From: Hirsutella rhossiliensis | Taxonomy: Eukaryota; Ascomycota; Sordariomycetes; Hypocreales; Ophiocordycipitaceae | Direction: 5' to 3' | DNA length: 64,000 bases | NCBI RefSeq assembly: GCF_020360975.1 | Contig: NW_025408677.1 | Span: 1,426,001-1,490,000, forward strand | In this document: positions 36,371 through 47,517 of the stretch, piece by piece | Position numbering within the stretch: the stretch's first letter is position 1 | Layout of the letters: each line of letters begins with the position of its first letter | The notes under the pieces: model-generated | What the model was told of the DNA's origin: nothing | The model's database searches: none | The model's input: the letters and a program-made list of their open reading frames with translations, nothing else | Program-made: the position numbers and the translations under genes

Positions 36371-36594
36371 GTTATACTTAAGGAGTACTTTTTTTCCCCT
36401 CGTCCTAAGGTTATAAGCGGATAAGATATAAAGATTACTTAAGTAAACCGGCTCTTAGAGTTAAGTAATATTAACTAACTAAGTAAAGTATAGCTATTTC
36501 TTTAAGTAAACTAAGTTAAGTAAATAGATCCTTTAACTAAGTTAAGTAAGGGTATTATTTTCTACTTTACTTAGTTAATAGATATACTAATACT

Positions 36595-37455
36595 AATATT
36601 AAGTCGGTTATTGCCCGATCCCTACTAAATCCTAACTAAGAGACCGCGACTTTCTCTTAAAACTTCTACTATAATTACCGCCTATAATATTAAGACTTCG
36701 CTAAGTCTAATACTTCCTCCTTTCTATCCCTAGAAGACCCTATAGAGTTAGAGATAGATATCGACTATTCGATTAACTAAGTATAACCGCCTCTAGCTCT
36801 ATTAGACCTCTTACGTTTATCTCTTCCTAACTACTCCGCGCCTAACGTCCGCCTAAGAATATTCTTTAAAGTAATAAACGAAATAATATAATATAATAAG
36901 GAATATATTTTATTATCCTTAAACTTAAGTATAAAAAGCTTAAATAAGATATTCCCTTTTCCTTTTCTTCCCTTTTTTATAAGGATAATTAAGTTAAAAC
37001 TTCCTTAATATACTCCTTATTTTATTTATATCTACGACTTATAGTACCTATAAATCTTCTAAGCCTTTTACTCGCTTAAATATATATTACCTACCTATAT
37101 CTCTCTTTAACCCTACTATCTCTTTATACCCTTTACGCCTTTATAAAATAAAACCTTTCTTTAGCGGCCTAGCTTACCTCCTTAACGCTCTATCTCGGTT
37201 TTACTTATAATAATACTTTACTTTTCTTACTATATCTCGTATCTTAACCTTACTCTTCTTCCTATCTTCCTCTTACTTCTCTTATCTCCTATCTCCTATC
37301 GCTAACTCTCTCTCTCTCTTATCGCTAAATCTTCTCTTATCCTCCTATCGCTAACTTTCGTTCTAAAAGGCTTCTTTACGCGAGCCGCGGCTAGCGAGCC
37401 TTCCTCTCGTTTATTCCTTAAGGCTCTTTATACGAGCCCCGACTAGCGAGCCTTC
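36595..37455 (+). pseudogene. RIPed fossil of the Helitron accessory gene 3' part
   Basis: Matches 27067-27880 of Helitron B on the same strand. Landmarks shared with C-to-T and G-to-A differences are AAGTCGGT then GCCCGATCCCTAC, GAGACCGCGACTTTCTC, CGTCCGCCYAAGAATATTC and CGCGAGCCGCGGCT. It covers the Ser/Pro-rich C-terminus of the protein and the following flank. Homology begins abruptly at 36595, right after hAT fossil 2, so a hAT insertion or rearrangement broke the gene. A 45-bp segment near 37365-37455 is duplicated here but single in B. Confidence 0.75.
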
Positions 37456-37790
37456 TCCTATTAGCCGACTTTTTACTAATTTTCGATATAAGATCTTTTA
37501 TAATTAATCGCTAACTCTTTTTATCCCCCCTTCTTTATTAGTCGCTACCGCCTTATCTTCCCGCCTTCCCTTACTAATACTAATACTAATATTTTTCGTT
37601 TTATCTATTAGTTTTCCTACTATTATTTATATTTAATCTAAAACTTACCTCCTTTATCTTAGCCCTTTTCGTTCCTACCTTTCCTTCCTTTATATCTAAG
37701 AGTTCCCCCTTATTAGTCGCTGCTACCTTATGCCCTTTTCTTCTTACTTAACCTAGTACCGACGCCCTCTTCCGTCTCCCTTTTATTACG
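37456..37790. repeat. RIPed Helitron 3'-flank sequence
   Basis: Matches the plus strand of Helitron A at about 11470-11830 (downstream of RepHel). Shared landmarks are YCTAAAACTT, GCCCTTTTCGTTC and a GCTGCT...CTTGTCTTCTT-type segment, with transitions. It directly follows the accessory-gene fossil, so the order is accessory gene, then RepHel 3' flank, which is the order expected at a head-to-tail junction of two such Helitrons. Confidence 0.7.
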
Positions 37791-38439
37791 TCGCCCGGTC
37801 CCTACGCCCTATATATAGGTTAATAAGTAGGCTAAATAGATATAGTAAGCGTCTCTTACTATCTATTAGCTAGGCACTTATTTAGCTATAGATAAGTATA
37901 TAGTTTACTATATAGGTAGGTTAAGGTAGATACTATCCCTTACCCCTCTTTTAATAATACCCCTCTTTTAATAGCGTAAATAGAAAAATCTCTACTAAAA
38001 CCTATTATTTTTACTTATACTAATTCTAGCTAACTATAAAGATTCTCGTAAGCTATTACTTATAGTCGATAGAGAATTAACCGAATTCTACTTTTTAGTA
38101 GTTAAACGCTTTTATAAGGGTCTATAGCTAGTATATACCCTATACGCGAAATTACTATCTAGCCTCCTACTATCCTACCCTTACTTTTAGCTTACCCCCC
38201 CCTTTAGCTTAGGTAAACGATACTAGCCTTACTAAAAATCCTAAACTTAAACTACTTATATTCTAATAAAATATTATAATACTTATATAAAACTATCTTA
38301 TTTAAAAGAGAATTAAATAAATTACTCGCTTCTTAGTCTTTTAATTACGCGACCTAGCTAGGTAGTACGCCGAGGAGGCTTAGGTACCCTAACTTTAATT
38401 ACTAACGCCGTCTCTATCTCTATATCCGCCTCTTTCTCT
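37791..38439. other. AT-rich stretch without recognised gene
   Basis: Contains a tandem pair CCCCTCTTTTAATA (about 37950-37975) and short inverted runs near 37840-37880. No frame with recognisable protein motifs. Confidence 0.4.
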
Positions 38440-39220
38440 AACCGATAGTTAGATAGAGCGGATTAATTAGTCGATCGAATAGTACCTATAGACCTTCTAT
38501 AATAAAGAATAGTTAGACTAAATAGATAAGCTATCGTTAGCGGAGTTTACCTATAATACCTCGTACTATAATACCGTAAAAGAGGCTTTAGTAGAAGTCT
38601 TAATAGGATACTATCTACGGTCTAAGGGGTATATTAAGGGATAAATCGAAACTTTTAGTACCTATGCGATAGACTAAGTTCGAGGTCTTAGATAGCTCTA
38701 CGACTATATAGCGCTACTTATTATAAGGGCTTAAGAGCGGTAGGCGCGATACTATAATAAGGGTTAAGAACTAAGATCCTTTAAGGAGGGCGATTAGATC
38801 CTTATCTCTACTAAAAACCTTCCGCTATAGCGCCTAACTAAAAAGCTAACGGAGAAGTATATCGGGCCCTATTAGATTAAACGGGTTATTAGGGGGCATA
38901 AACTAGCCTATCGCCTCCGCCTACTATTAACCGTTAGGATTTATAACGTCTTACTTATTAGTAGCTTAGAGCCTTACTAGAGTCGAAATAAATAGCCGGT
39001 TAAGCCTAAGGACTACCTATTTATAGTAGAGACTACCTATAAGGTAGAATAAATTCTTGATTATCGTAGACCGAAAAGTTATCGATAATACCTTATAAAA
39101 TAAAAGGGCTATAGAGAGAAAGAGAACTCTTAGGTATCTCGGCGTAACTTTATAGATAAAATATTCCTAACTAACTACTAGGGGGGTCTAAAAGTCGACC
39201 CCCCGCGCTTAAATATTAAG
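38440..39220 (+). pseudogene. Chromovirus (Ty3/gypsy) integrase C-terminus with chromodomain, RIPed
   Basis: The plus strand reads the end of the integrase core (ERIN-SIE-YL-TF, then LSLAEFTYNTSYYN at about 38.53 kb), a GPY/F-type module (EKYIGPY at about 38.85 kb, then YRLRLPP and ISSLEPY near 38.97 kb), and a chromodomain (YKVE-ILDYRRPK, then YLIKWKGY-like with W lost to a stop, about 39.04-39.13 kb). Chromodomains direct insertion to marked chromatin. Stops are TAG/TAA at former Gln and Trp codons. A polypurine tract follows at 39223, so this is the natural 3' end of the element. Everything upstream of the integrase core is missing. Confidence 0.8.
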
Positions 39221-39222
39221 CA

Positions 39223-39231
39223 TAGGGGGGG
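39223..39231 (+). other. Polypurine tract of the chromovirus
   Basis: AGGGGGGG follows the end of the chromodomain frame by about 40 bp, where plus-strand DNA synthesis would be primed. The 3' LTR should begin right after it, but its TG start appears changed (GTATATTAAC) and its far end cannot be placed. Confidence 0.55.
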
Positions 39232-42059
39232 TATATTAACTAGGAAAAGGGTTACTAACTAGGAAATAGTAAGGTATATTAGCGCTAACTAAATTTATAA
39301 GTATAATATAGCCGATAACGCCTTCGCCTTATTACGCGAGCGGCGAGTAAGCTATAATAATATAGTTAACGGTATTCTATTCCTATTTCTTTTCCTTTTC
39401 CTTTTCCTTTTCTTTTATAACCTTAAAATCGCCTATAAAATCTTTAATTGCGTTAATCTATAAGATATCGATCCCGTTAGTCTCTAGAAAGAGAGCTATA
39501 CGGTTTCTAGCGCGAACTTTATACTTAGTAACTACTAACTATATAGTAGCTTTAACTATACCGATATTATAATCCTAGGGCTAAGTAAAGCTATTCTAAA
39601 CCTTACCGCGGGAGTAGAGAATATAGAAGGCGTAATATCTATAAGTAAGCTACTCCGTATAGTTAAGATAAGCACGGCGGTTACCTTTATACCGCTACCC
39701 TTAAGCCTTCTACTAATTAGGCTCTATTTTTATAATACTGCTTCGAACTATACTTCTAACGTCGCGGAGCTAGCGGCGTAGGAAATCTACTTCCTCGCGT
39801 ACCTCTTTCTTCTTAATATAGCGCTCCTTATCTTCCTAAGCTGCCTGCCTATAGTATTCGTCTTTAGCGATATAGATCCTTACGTTATCGACCGTTAATA
39901 GTCTATATTTCCCTATAGTCTACGTCCCTTCCTTAAGGCCTAAGCGTCGTAGCTACTTATCCTTAATAAGTTTTATCTCCGCTATAGTAGTAATACCGTT
40001 AAGAGCAAGGGTATTCCTAGCCCTATATACTTTCTTATATATACGTATAACTAATAGCGTAAGCGGCACTAACGAGATCACGGACGCCTCTTACTATAGC
40101 TATATATATTCGTAATAGCGATAGATTACGGTAAGGTTTAGCCTTAGCGTTAAGGCGTTATTTTAGTCGTATAGGCGCCTCTTTAAGAAAAATCTAGTAA
40201 TAGTCCTTAAGCTCGCGAGGTAGCTATCGCGCCTTGATATACGGATAGGGAGTAGTAGGACTACTAGCTATCGCCGACCGTTGCGTTTCCGAGTTAGCGT
40301 AAAAGGAAGCTAGCGACGAGCTCTGGGTAAACTTAGTTACTATAGCTAAGTAAAGAGGGGCTAGGGCTAAAGGGGGGCTCTAAGGTCGTAAAACTTTCGA
40401 TATCGCGATAGCTTTAAAGTATAGTAGATATAAATAGATATAAGTCTAGTAAGGGGCTACTACTACTTATTGCCGTAGGAGTACGTTAGTAGACTCCGGC
40501 GGCTAAATTTATATAACGCGTCTTATCGAGAAAAAAATATAGGACTTAGAGGAAATTATATAGTTAGTTCCCCCGCTCCGCTTAATAGCGCGACCCTAGA
40601 TAAGCTAGGTAAAACCCGCTAGTATACGTTATATAGCTAGGTAAGCTAGGTATCTTTATAGCGTAAGAGGAGGGCTATAGAAACTATGCCTTAGACGCCT
40701 ATACTCTTATTAGTCTATAATAAGCGATAAGTAATTTTATCCCTAAGAGTATATCTAAGACTAAAGGGATAAGTTATTCCTATATTATTATAAACTCGTA
40801 ACTTATATATACGGACGCGCTAGTTATTATTAAGGATAGCGGGTATAAACTTACTATTTCCGACCTAAACGAAATACCCTATAGAGTAAAAACGAAAGCA
40901 TCGTTAGGTTAGTAGTCTTAATCTTATACGTTACTAGCTAATCGAGGAAATAGGGAGTATAGTATTATCGCTTTAGATAGTATTAGCTAAATTATAATAA
41001 AACTAAAGCTAAGTAAAGCGATAACGAAATAAATATAATCTACTATATATAAACTTAGGCTATAATTATCGTTAAGTAACCGAATAATATTACTATACTA
41101 ACTATTAGTATTACTCCTACTATAAAGGTAGAGGTAGAGCGGCCGGCGTCCTAGCCCTATTACGGCGGCTATAAGCTACGTTAATTACGACGCGTAGAGT
41201 TATAGCCCGATAAGCTAAACCTCTCCTATTTACTTAATAGGAGTTCGCTCTACTTAAGGTAGCGTCTATAAGGTATTAGCGCCGTAAAAAGGTCTAGTTA
41301 CTAGGCCTTTTATAAAATTATAAAAGCTACTTAGGGCCGCGCCGACCCTTATATAATTAACTATAAGAGCACTATAGGTACTATTCCTACGACTAATAGT
41401 CGGATTCTCTTCTACCTATTAAAGGAGATATAGCCTCTAACTAAAGTATAAGCGAGCTAGGAGACTCTCTATATTAAGTCTAGTACCGAGGATACTAGAA
41501 TCTATAAAGGCATTAAGTATAAGTATAAGGCGAATAGGCTATTTCTAGGAAGGTTAGTATTACTAGGTACGATTATTAATATTAACGGCGAGGACTATAT
41601 CGAGTATTATATTTTAACTAAGCTATCTTTTCTCTAAGCGAGGTCTTTAAAATTACTCTTTAAAAGGATAAGTATAAAACGCTAACTATACCCTTATTAC
41701 CTCTTATCTCTTACTATTCGTACTAAGAAAGTCTTCCTTTTTATTCTATATTTATAGATATTAGCTAACGTTAGCTAATGCTCCTTAAAGCTAATATAAA
41801 ATAATACTAGAGGGGGATAGACGTCGATCCTAAATAATAATTACCGTTTATTTCTAGCTTTATTAACGCTTTAAGTTTTTATAAGTTAGAATAGCTAATT
41901 AACAACGAATATAAATCTCGATATATTATTATATCGCTTAGTCCTAGGTAGTCGGTAGCGCTAAAGCTATCGTAACTAAGGGCTATAGTAATAATTAGAG
42001 CTTAGGCTATAGTAATAGCGCCTAAATCTACGTAAATAATAATATATATATTCTCTATA
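39232..42059. other. RIPed sequence, mostly unrecognised
   Basis: It probably starts with the remains of the chromovirus LTR and includes a (CCTTTT)n run near 39390-39415. Plus-strand coding-like fragments with RIP stops occur at 40.7-41.6 kb (for example EDYIEYYILTKLSFL), upstream of and possibly belonging to the DUF3626 gene or a neighbour. I do not recognise them. Confidence 0.4.
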
Positions 42060-42770
42060 TTTAATATTAACGCCTTAGCCTTAGATAGCGTGCGCCGTGC
42101 TATTTATAAGCACGCCTATATAGCGCTATACTTTTATCTAGACCGGCCTATCGGCGACGGGTTAGTAGCTTATAGCCTTTTCGAGGACGGGGTATATAAG
42201 AACTAGTTCGAGACGGGTATATTAAACGGGCTAGTATCGGTAGTATTAGATAGCCCGCGAGATAAGTAAGAGAAGAGTCTTTTTAGCGGCGCCTACTATA
42301 ATAGCGGCGTCGAGGCGTATAACTATCTTAAATATAGGGCCTTAGACCTTAGCTATAGCCCCGATAGGCCGGCGCCGAGATTCGGCTCTTATTTTTTCCT
42401 ACTAAAGCCCGAGGTATATCTTCGATCTACGTTTATATTTAGCGGGTCGTAGTTAAACCCCTAGTCGGTAGCTATAATTAATAAATTCGATAGCGTCTTA
42501 GCCTTAATACTAAAAGAGTCGTTTATACGAGACTTAATACTCGGCCTTAGTAATATATAGCTAGCGTAGGTACTAAAATGCCTTAGCTTTCTATCGATAT
42601 TATAGCAGTGCCGCACCGATAACGTTAGCTATATTCTAGACTATATAGTCGAGGCATAGGTCTATAAAGATATCTTACTAGGACGCGATATAGAAGCGCT
42701 TATAGCTAACCCGTCCTTTAATAAGGGAGAGAGCGGTAAGTTCTAAGGGCAATATATATAAGATATAGTA
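42060..42770 (+). pseudogene. DUF3626-family gene, RIPed
   Basis: One plus-strand frame, interrupted only by TAG/TAA stops, reads ALDSVRRAIYKHAYIALYFY then DRPIGDGLVA, LFEDGVYKN-stop-FETG, NGLVSVVLDSPRDK, LFSGAYYNSGVEAYNYLKYR, ALDLSYS, APRFGSYFFLLKPEVYLRSTF. These match the conserved DUF3626 order: H-F-H-P-D-R, then Q-F-E-T-G-x-S-N-G, a G-G-x-R/W-E-like stretch, F-G-G-A-Y, R-P-K-Y-G-A-L, P-R-F-G-S and R-x-T-F. The function of the family is not known to me. The decay (His to Tyr, Gly to Ser, Gln to stop) is RIP-like, so the gene was duplicated or lay in a RIPed repeat. It is not an obvious transposon component. Confidence 0.65.
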
Positions 42771-43300
42771 TAGTACTTCGGTTTTATAGGGGGTTCTATA
42801 TAGGCGTCGATAGCGTGCCTAACGACTTCCGCGGCCTAAGTATACTATTACTAGCTACTAGGGTAGCTAAGAGCGTAGTAGATACCGAGGTAATTAGGTC
42901 TATAGCCTAAGCGGTGTTTAAAAACTATAAGGTATAGAGTAATAGGGGAATATATAACGAGGTACTATAAGAGCTTAAGCTACTATAGTATATATTAGTT
43001 CGGTTTAGGTAGTTTATTATTACGAGATAGTATTATATAGCCTCGTCGGCGGCTAATAGCTCGATAGCCCTAGCAACGGCCGGCCCTAAGGCTATCTAAG
43101 GGCTAAGGCGCTAGATAGGGACGATAGCGTAGTATTCGAGGTAAGTTAGCGGCTATAGAAAAGAAGAGCTTAATTATTACTATAATTAAAGCCGACGAGT
43201 TTATTAGCGACGGGGGGCAGGGGTAGAGGGTATATAAGACTAAGTATAAAGTAAGAGTATATAATAACGCTAATTACTAGTAGCTAATAAGGGCTATATA
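42771..43300. other. RIPed sequence without recognised gene
   Basis: AT-rich, with continuing short plus-strand frames that may be the C-terminal remainder of the DUF3626 gene. Nothing firm. Confidence 0.35.
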
Positions 43301-43405
43301 ATAGAATAGAATAAGATAAGATAGGAGAGGATAAGATAGGATAGGATAAGATAGGATAAGATAGGATAGGATAGGATAGGATAGGATAAGATAGGATAGG
43401 ATAAG
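43301..43405. repeat. GGATA/AGATA pentanucleotide microsatellite
   Basis: About 100 bp of alternating ATAGG and ATAAG units (mostly AGATAGGATA and AGGATAAGAT patterns). G/A-rich on the plus strand. Confidence 0.9.
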
Positions 43406-43689
43406 GGGAGTAGTAGCGGCGGCTATTAGCTATAAGTATAGACTATAAAGAGAGCCGGCCGGTCGGCCGGTCCGTCGGTTAAGGGGCGGCGGCGAGGGTT
43501 TAAAGTAGCTAGCGGTACTACTATTATTACTTTTAAGAGAGAGAGATAGAGAGTTTATCGATATATAAATTTTTCTACGCCTACGCCTCGTCCTATTATA
43601 TAAGTATAGGATACCTATTACGGCGTAGTATAGGCATCGACCTATAATAAGCTCTCCTACCTTATCGCCTATAGCCTATAACTCTTATC

Positions 43690-44005
43690 CCTCTCTCTTT
43701 ATATTTTCCCTCTTATACCGCTACCGTTATCTCTTTTCTATACCGACGACTTCTCTCTACTCTATACCGACGACTTCTCTTTACTCTTACTCTATACTAA
43801 CGCTATCTTATCTACTCTATACCGACGCCGTCTCCTCTACTTTATACCGTTGTCTTCTTTCTACTCTATGCCCGTCTATCGCCGACGCCGTCTACTTCTT
43901 ATTCGCGCCGTCTCTACCGGTTTTATCTCTACCCGCGTTATCTCTACCCCTATAGTCTCTCGCTGTCTCTCTCTCTCTCTCTTTCTCTCCCTCTTTCTCG
44001 CCCTT
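43690..44005. repeat. Pyrimidine-rich degenerate tandem repeat
   Basis: Several copies of a unit near CTCTATACCGACGACTTCTC, spaced by 25-30 bp, with a strong C/T strand bias, ending in a (TC)n run near 43965-43985. The small open frame 43850-44065 lies within it and is probably not a gene. Confidence 0.6.
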
Positions 44006-45153
44006 ATCGCTAATAGCTATTTTACTTACGTTAAGCGACGAGTATCTATAGCAATGCTTATCTAACTTTCTTATTAGATACTATAGCGACGCGGCTATAT
44101 AGAACGATCTCCGACGTTTTCTATAAGGCTAGCACGACTTTTCTACGCCCTTTAACTATATACCTATTAACGAGTACCGCTAGAGGCTCGACTTTACCTA
44201 TAATATTATAACTACTATTAAGGGTTATATCTATAACTTTTACCTTAACGCCGCTATATTTTCTACTATTATAGTAGAGCCCCTATATCGACTATATACC
44301 TTACTCGATAATTACCGCTCTTACCTTAAACCTAATACCGCTACTTATTAGCTATCGTATCTTATAAGCGATATCTAGCCTCTTCTTTACGTCTATAAGT
44401 AACCCCCCGCCTTCCTTATTACTTATATTCGGCAACTAATAAGGCTATAGTTTTACGCGGGCCTAGAACTATCGCCGCTATAGCTGCTTAAGATATATAG
44501 AGCCTACCCGCCTTAGGGTCGCTAAGGCGATCCCGCTCTCTCGCGTAATAGCTTAAACGACTAGGGTTAAATAATTATTAAAATTAGAGTATTTTCGCTA
44601 GCAATCTAAATCTTTACTATTAGCGGTTATAAACTATTTAGCTATTTATTTAAATAACTTATAGAAGGCCCGAAAGACCGCTAGCTTAGCGTTATAGACT
44701 TCCGTTTAGTCGCGGGTAAGCTTACTTATAGATTTAATAATAGAGAGTAGCGGATAGTTAGTAATTATAGTTAAGCTGGATAGATCCGAAATATTATTAA
44801 ACTACGCTCCTTCCGCGATAGCAGCGTTAATAGTTTTGCTAGGAAGCGAGGATAGCGATCGGGCTAGCTATCGAGGTATAGGAGATAAGTCGATTAAGTA
44901 AGCCTTAGCCGGTAAGCTATTCTAGAGTTACGCTATATAAGCTAGTTAGGCTAAGTTTAGCGGCGTATAGATACTAAGGTCGAAGCGAGCCTAAAGTAAG
45001 AGCTATAGCCGGTACTAAAGCCTATATAAAGCGCGGCGGCGACGTTTTTAAATATAGCTATTAAGCGAATAGGTATATAAATAGGCTACTTACTTAATAC
45101 TTACGTGCTAAGAAAGTAAAAATATAAAGAAAGATATACTTATAGGATCGGCC
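44006..45153. other. RIPed sequence without recognised gene
   Basis: Plus-strand frames around 44.16-44.40 kb keep some coding look (for example DFTYNIITTIKGYIYNFYL) but I do not recognise a family. Confidence 0.35.
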
Positions 45154-47190
45154 TTATTATTATTATTATTATATTTTTTGTCTAGCGACCTTAGGTCGCT
45201 TAGGTCCCCGAAATAGGGCATAGGACGTATAAAGCTACTAGAAGTTTATACTCTCTCTTATCGATATAGGTATAAGATAGGCCTATAAAATATAAAACCG
45301 AAATAAGAGCTACCTCGCGTTATTTACCCCTTCTATAGAGAATAAATAAACTACTATCTTATATTTTATCGGCTTAAAGGCGCTTCTATATTTAGCTTGC
45401 TACCTATTAGCGGGACGTTTAAGCGCGATAACGTTATATTTTAAATTAGTCTTATATAGCTGTATTTAGGAGAGAGAAGTAGCTATAAAGTAGCTCGATT
45501 AGCCTAGGCGGATAAAGGGTATTATATTACCCTCTACCTAGCTAAGTTAAGAGAGAAAATATATAAAAGAGAATAAGAAATAAGGGGAGGAGGTATAGCC
45601 GCTTAGTAGTAAGGGTAGATCGTCCTAAAGAATAAGCTTGCCTTTACTATCTTAACGAACTAGTTAAATTCTCTACCTATCGTACGATTAACTACCGCGA
45701 TTAGTAAGGGTATTAGCTTTATCCGATATCGCGATAGGACCTTCCTATAGTAAAAGAGATATTTTAGTTCTTTTCGTCGGCTATATAAGTACGTTAGCTA
45801 CGTATTATTATAGTTAAACCTTTTATAATAGTTAGTAAAATCCTTATAATAAGTTCTTACTATAAGTAGATAGTAAAGCAAAGATTATAGAAGGCTAAGT
45901 TCTAGTAGGCAGCTAGTCGTAGTATCGAGGTCGAGGAACCTATACTATTAGGTATAGAGACTTCCTACTAGGCTTTTAACGCGTCTTTTAGTCGCCGCCT
46001 AGCGACCTTATATAGATATACTAGCGTTAGGAGAGCGTCTATAGGCTTAGGTTAAGAGGTTCCTACCTTTACTAAGGAGTCTACCTACTTATTGCCTAGG
46101 ATGCTAGTATAGCTAGGGATCTAGCGGGTCTTAGTAGTATTATATTCTAAGGCTAAGGCCTAGAATTCTAGAAACTCTTACTAAGAGGAATCCGACGGTA
46201 TACCTTAAAGGCATATCGCGACTATAAGGTTATCGAGGCATACGATAATTTTCTTTAAAGCTAGGAGGCTTAGAGCGGCGCGTAAAACCTCTATAGCGCC
46301 TTTTACTTCGGTATTAAAGACCTTAGTAGGCCTAAGGCGGCCGTTACTACTAAGAACGGTAAGTCTATCTAAATATATTATATAGCCATACCCCGCGGCA
46401 CCTTTTAGGGAGAGAGATCCGTCTAAGTAAACGATTACTATCTATAGAGTAACTAATCGGAGCTAATCGCGGAAGATTATAGCCGATTCTTCTTTCGATA
46501 CCGTTTATAGAGGCCGACGCTAATCGCTAGCGAATCTATATAGAATAAAGTCTAGCCTAGCGTATTTCGGGAGTAGTTTATTAGTATAACGTAGCCTAGT
46601 CTAGAAGAGTCGTTATAGAAGTTAATACTTTAGCTTAATCGCCTTATCGATAATAGGGACTTAGATTAGCTTCGTTTACGTTATAAGTAAGTGCGCTCTA
46701 TTAAGGGACTTAAGGCGGGCTATAAAGCGCGTTCGATACGCCTTAAGCAATTACGAGACCGGCGATAGACTAGCCTCCTAGTATATAGCGTATAGAGGCG
46801 TCGTTTTTTAGACTAAGAGGATAGCCCGTATAGCCGTGTTTAATAACTTATCTATCCGCCGGATAAGGTATCGTATTCTTAATAGCCCTTCCTTTATTAG
46901 TTAAGTCTATTGCGGGTAGGTTATACCTAGGTACTATGCCTCTACTCTAAAGAAGAGTTTACGTTAAGTTAGTTTAAGGGGCGGCTTAGTAGAGAAATTA
47001 ATTATTACTTTAAGGGATAACTAATATCGATAGTATAGAGATACTATTACGATATCTACGTTACGAGAGGAGTTAGATTTAAAACTATCCTAAAAGAGGG
47101 GGGAAGTTAAGAATTATATACTTTATACTTCCCTAAGTAAGCTTAGCCTACGTAAGGCGACGTATAGTCTACTAGGAATGCCTTAAAATT
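45154..47190 (-). mobile_element. Second Tad1-like LINE, heavily RIPed (LINE-2)
   Basis: The segment 45730-46950 aligns in the same orientation with LINE-1 at 30370-31650. Shared landmarks are TTCTTTTCGTCGGC, TATTATYGTGACCGAACC-like, GGGCTCTTACTATAAGTAGAT-like and the RNase H part (46240-46420). Differences are largely transitions. On the minus strand it ends in a possible (TAA)n tail (45154-45173), which differs from the (CTAAA)n tail of LINE-1. A 7-bp palindrome AGCGACCTTAGGTCGCT lies beside the tail. The 5' side is cut near 47190, next to a foldback element. Confidence 0.7.
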
Positions 47191-47199
47191 TATCCGCTC

Positions 47200-47517
47200 C
47201 TTAATTACCTATTAGTTAAAGGTAGGCGCGGCTAACTAACTTAACTACCGTTAAGTTAGCTTAAAAAATCCGGGATAGTATAAAACCCCTAGGATAATCT
47301 TAGAATAGTAGAAATTACTAATATAACTATTAAGAATTAAGTACCTTAGATTTTAGCGTATTTTTAAAGAAGTACTAACTTCTTAATACTTTTTTTAGTA
47401 AATTACTAGGCCCTAGGATTATCCCGGGGGGTTTTATACTATCTTAGATTTTTTAGGCTAACTTAACGGTAGTTAAGTTAGTTAGCCGCGCCTGCTTTTA
47501 ACTAACGGGTAACCCTG
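47200..47517. mobile_element. Foldback/MITE-like element with very long terminal inverted repeats
   Basis: The two ends are inverted copies of each other for at least 85 bp and, less perfectly, almost to the centre. Core shared arm segments are AGGCGCGGCTAACTAACTTA, then ACTACCGTTAAGTTAGC and ATAGTATAAAACCCC. Differences between arms are transitions, as RIP would give. The outer ends read CAGGGTTACCC (right end, inverted) and CTTAATTACCT (left), and a GCTC string flanks both. There is no coding capacity. It sits at the 5' edge of LINE-2. Confidence 0.8.

Larger units (their letters stand above)
32497..37761. repeat. RIP-saturated repeat arm 2 (inverted copy of 4527-9791)
   Basis: Partner of arm 1 at constant coordinate sum 42288. 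In plus orientation it holds hAT fossil 1 (32770-34860), hAT fossil 2 (35200-36370), a RIPed fossil of the Helitron accessory gene and its downstream region (36595-37455), and sequence matching the 3' flank of the Helitron RepHel gene (37456-37790). The arm carries many TAG/TAA stops in every frame. Confidence 0.9.

Noticed and set aside
37405..37425. CGTTTATTCCTTAAGGC as an inverted copy of the Helitron 3' hairpin
   Set aside because: It is better explained as part of a 45-bp tandem duplication whose other unit reads TTCTAAAAGGCTTC, not as a hairpin.
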